Assembly (NCBI GenBank): GCA_946188175.1
Contig: CAMHUJ010000158.1
Location: 1 to 5,224 of the forward strand
Direction of reading: 5' to 3'
Length of the DNA: 5,224 bases
From: an uncultured Ruminococcus sp.
GTDB lineage: Bacteria > Bacillota > Clostridia > Oscillospirales > Ruminococcaceae
Both the position numbers and the translations under genes were made by a program. The notes below the pieces were generated by a model, which made no database searches, was not told the DNA's origin, and saw only the letters and a list, made by a program, of their open reading frames with translations. Below, piece after piece: positions 5,080 to 5,224 of this stretch (its first letter is position 1; each line of letters opens with the position of its first letter).

Positions 5080-5224
5080 TCAGGCGTTTGCCTCTTCGTA
5101 TGCCTGACGGACAGCCCTTGCAAGCTGATCGGCGCAGGACGTCGGACGCGGTCCGCAGGTATTGCCGAGGAGCTTTTCCTCGATCTGCTCTGGCGTGTAC
5201 ATGACCTGGTGGCCGATGTAGATG
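5080..5224 (-). CDS. C-terminal fragment of an unidentified protein
   Basis: An open frame enters from the right edge and ends at TGA 5082-5080, giving 47 visible residues. It starts IYIGHQVMYTPEQIEEKLLG and ends ARAVRQAYEEANA. The middle reads NTCGPRPTSCADQL, with Cys either side of a GPRPTS turn. The composition and codon choice match the neighbouring genes, and the frame stops just before the terminator-like hairpin, so it is probably a real gene end. I do not recognise the family; it looks like a soluble enzyme tail ending in an amphipathic helix. It is transcribed toward ohrR but separated from it by the hairpin and repeat copy B. Confidence 0.65.
   Translation of the reverse strand, partial: IYIGHQVMYTPEQIEEKLLGNTCGPRPTSCADQLARAVRQAYEEANA

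Overview
The window looks like a chromosomal segment of a gut or rumen Clostridia, most likely a Ruminococcus-like Oscillospiraceae. This is inference. It rests on strong AGGAGG-type ribosome binding sites, a moderately GC-rich sequence, a secreted BspA-like leucine-rich-repeat protein with the GxxGDDITW / LTGTGATYSY module typical of Ruminococcus surface proteins, and an OhrR close to the Bacillus/Clostridia form. Every gene I can support reads on the minus strand. No RNA gene, CRISPR array or transposase gene is visible.

From right to left, in the direction of transcription: (1) 5224-5080 is the last 47 codons of an unidentified protein, followed by a strong hairpin (5031-5061) without a U-tract. 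(2) 5007-4718 is copy B of a hairpin-rich intergenic repeat. (3) 4689-4234 is ohrR, a MarR-family organic-peroxide sensor with the peroxidatic Cys and its two Tyr partners, plus two extra C-terminal Cys. (4) 4227-3229 is a LysR-family regulator whose ribosome binding site lies in the last codons of ohrR, so the two form a tight two-regulator operon. (5) 3200-2728 is copy A of the repeat, enlarged by about 195 bp of additional stem-loops. (6) 2698-1628 is a cytoplasmic SGNH/GDSL-type esterase with a C-terminal beta-rich domain. (7) 1509-1 is a secreted LRR_5/BspA-like protein, open at the window edge, whose GDDITW module occurs twice, 324 residues apart.

The most notable non-coding signal is the pair of repeats. 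Both have imperfect terminal inverted repeats (AAGGTGATTG-like), share several blocks (one of 48 nt with only two differences), carry conserved hairpins, have no coding capacity, and lie in the same orientation. Each ends 28-29 nt before the start codon of the gene downstream. They look like a MITE-type non-autonomous element, or a structured leader spread as one, with stem-loop segments gained or lost between copies. Copy A is also flanked by a 9-bp direct repeat (GATTTGGAA) that could be a target-site duplication.
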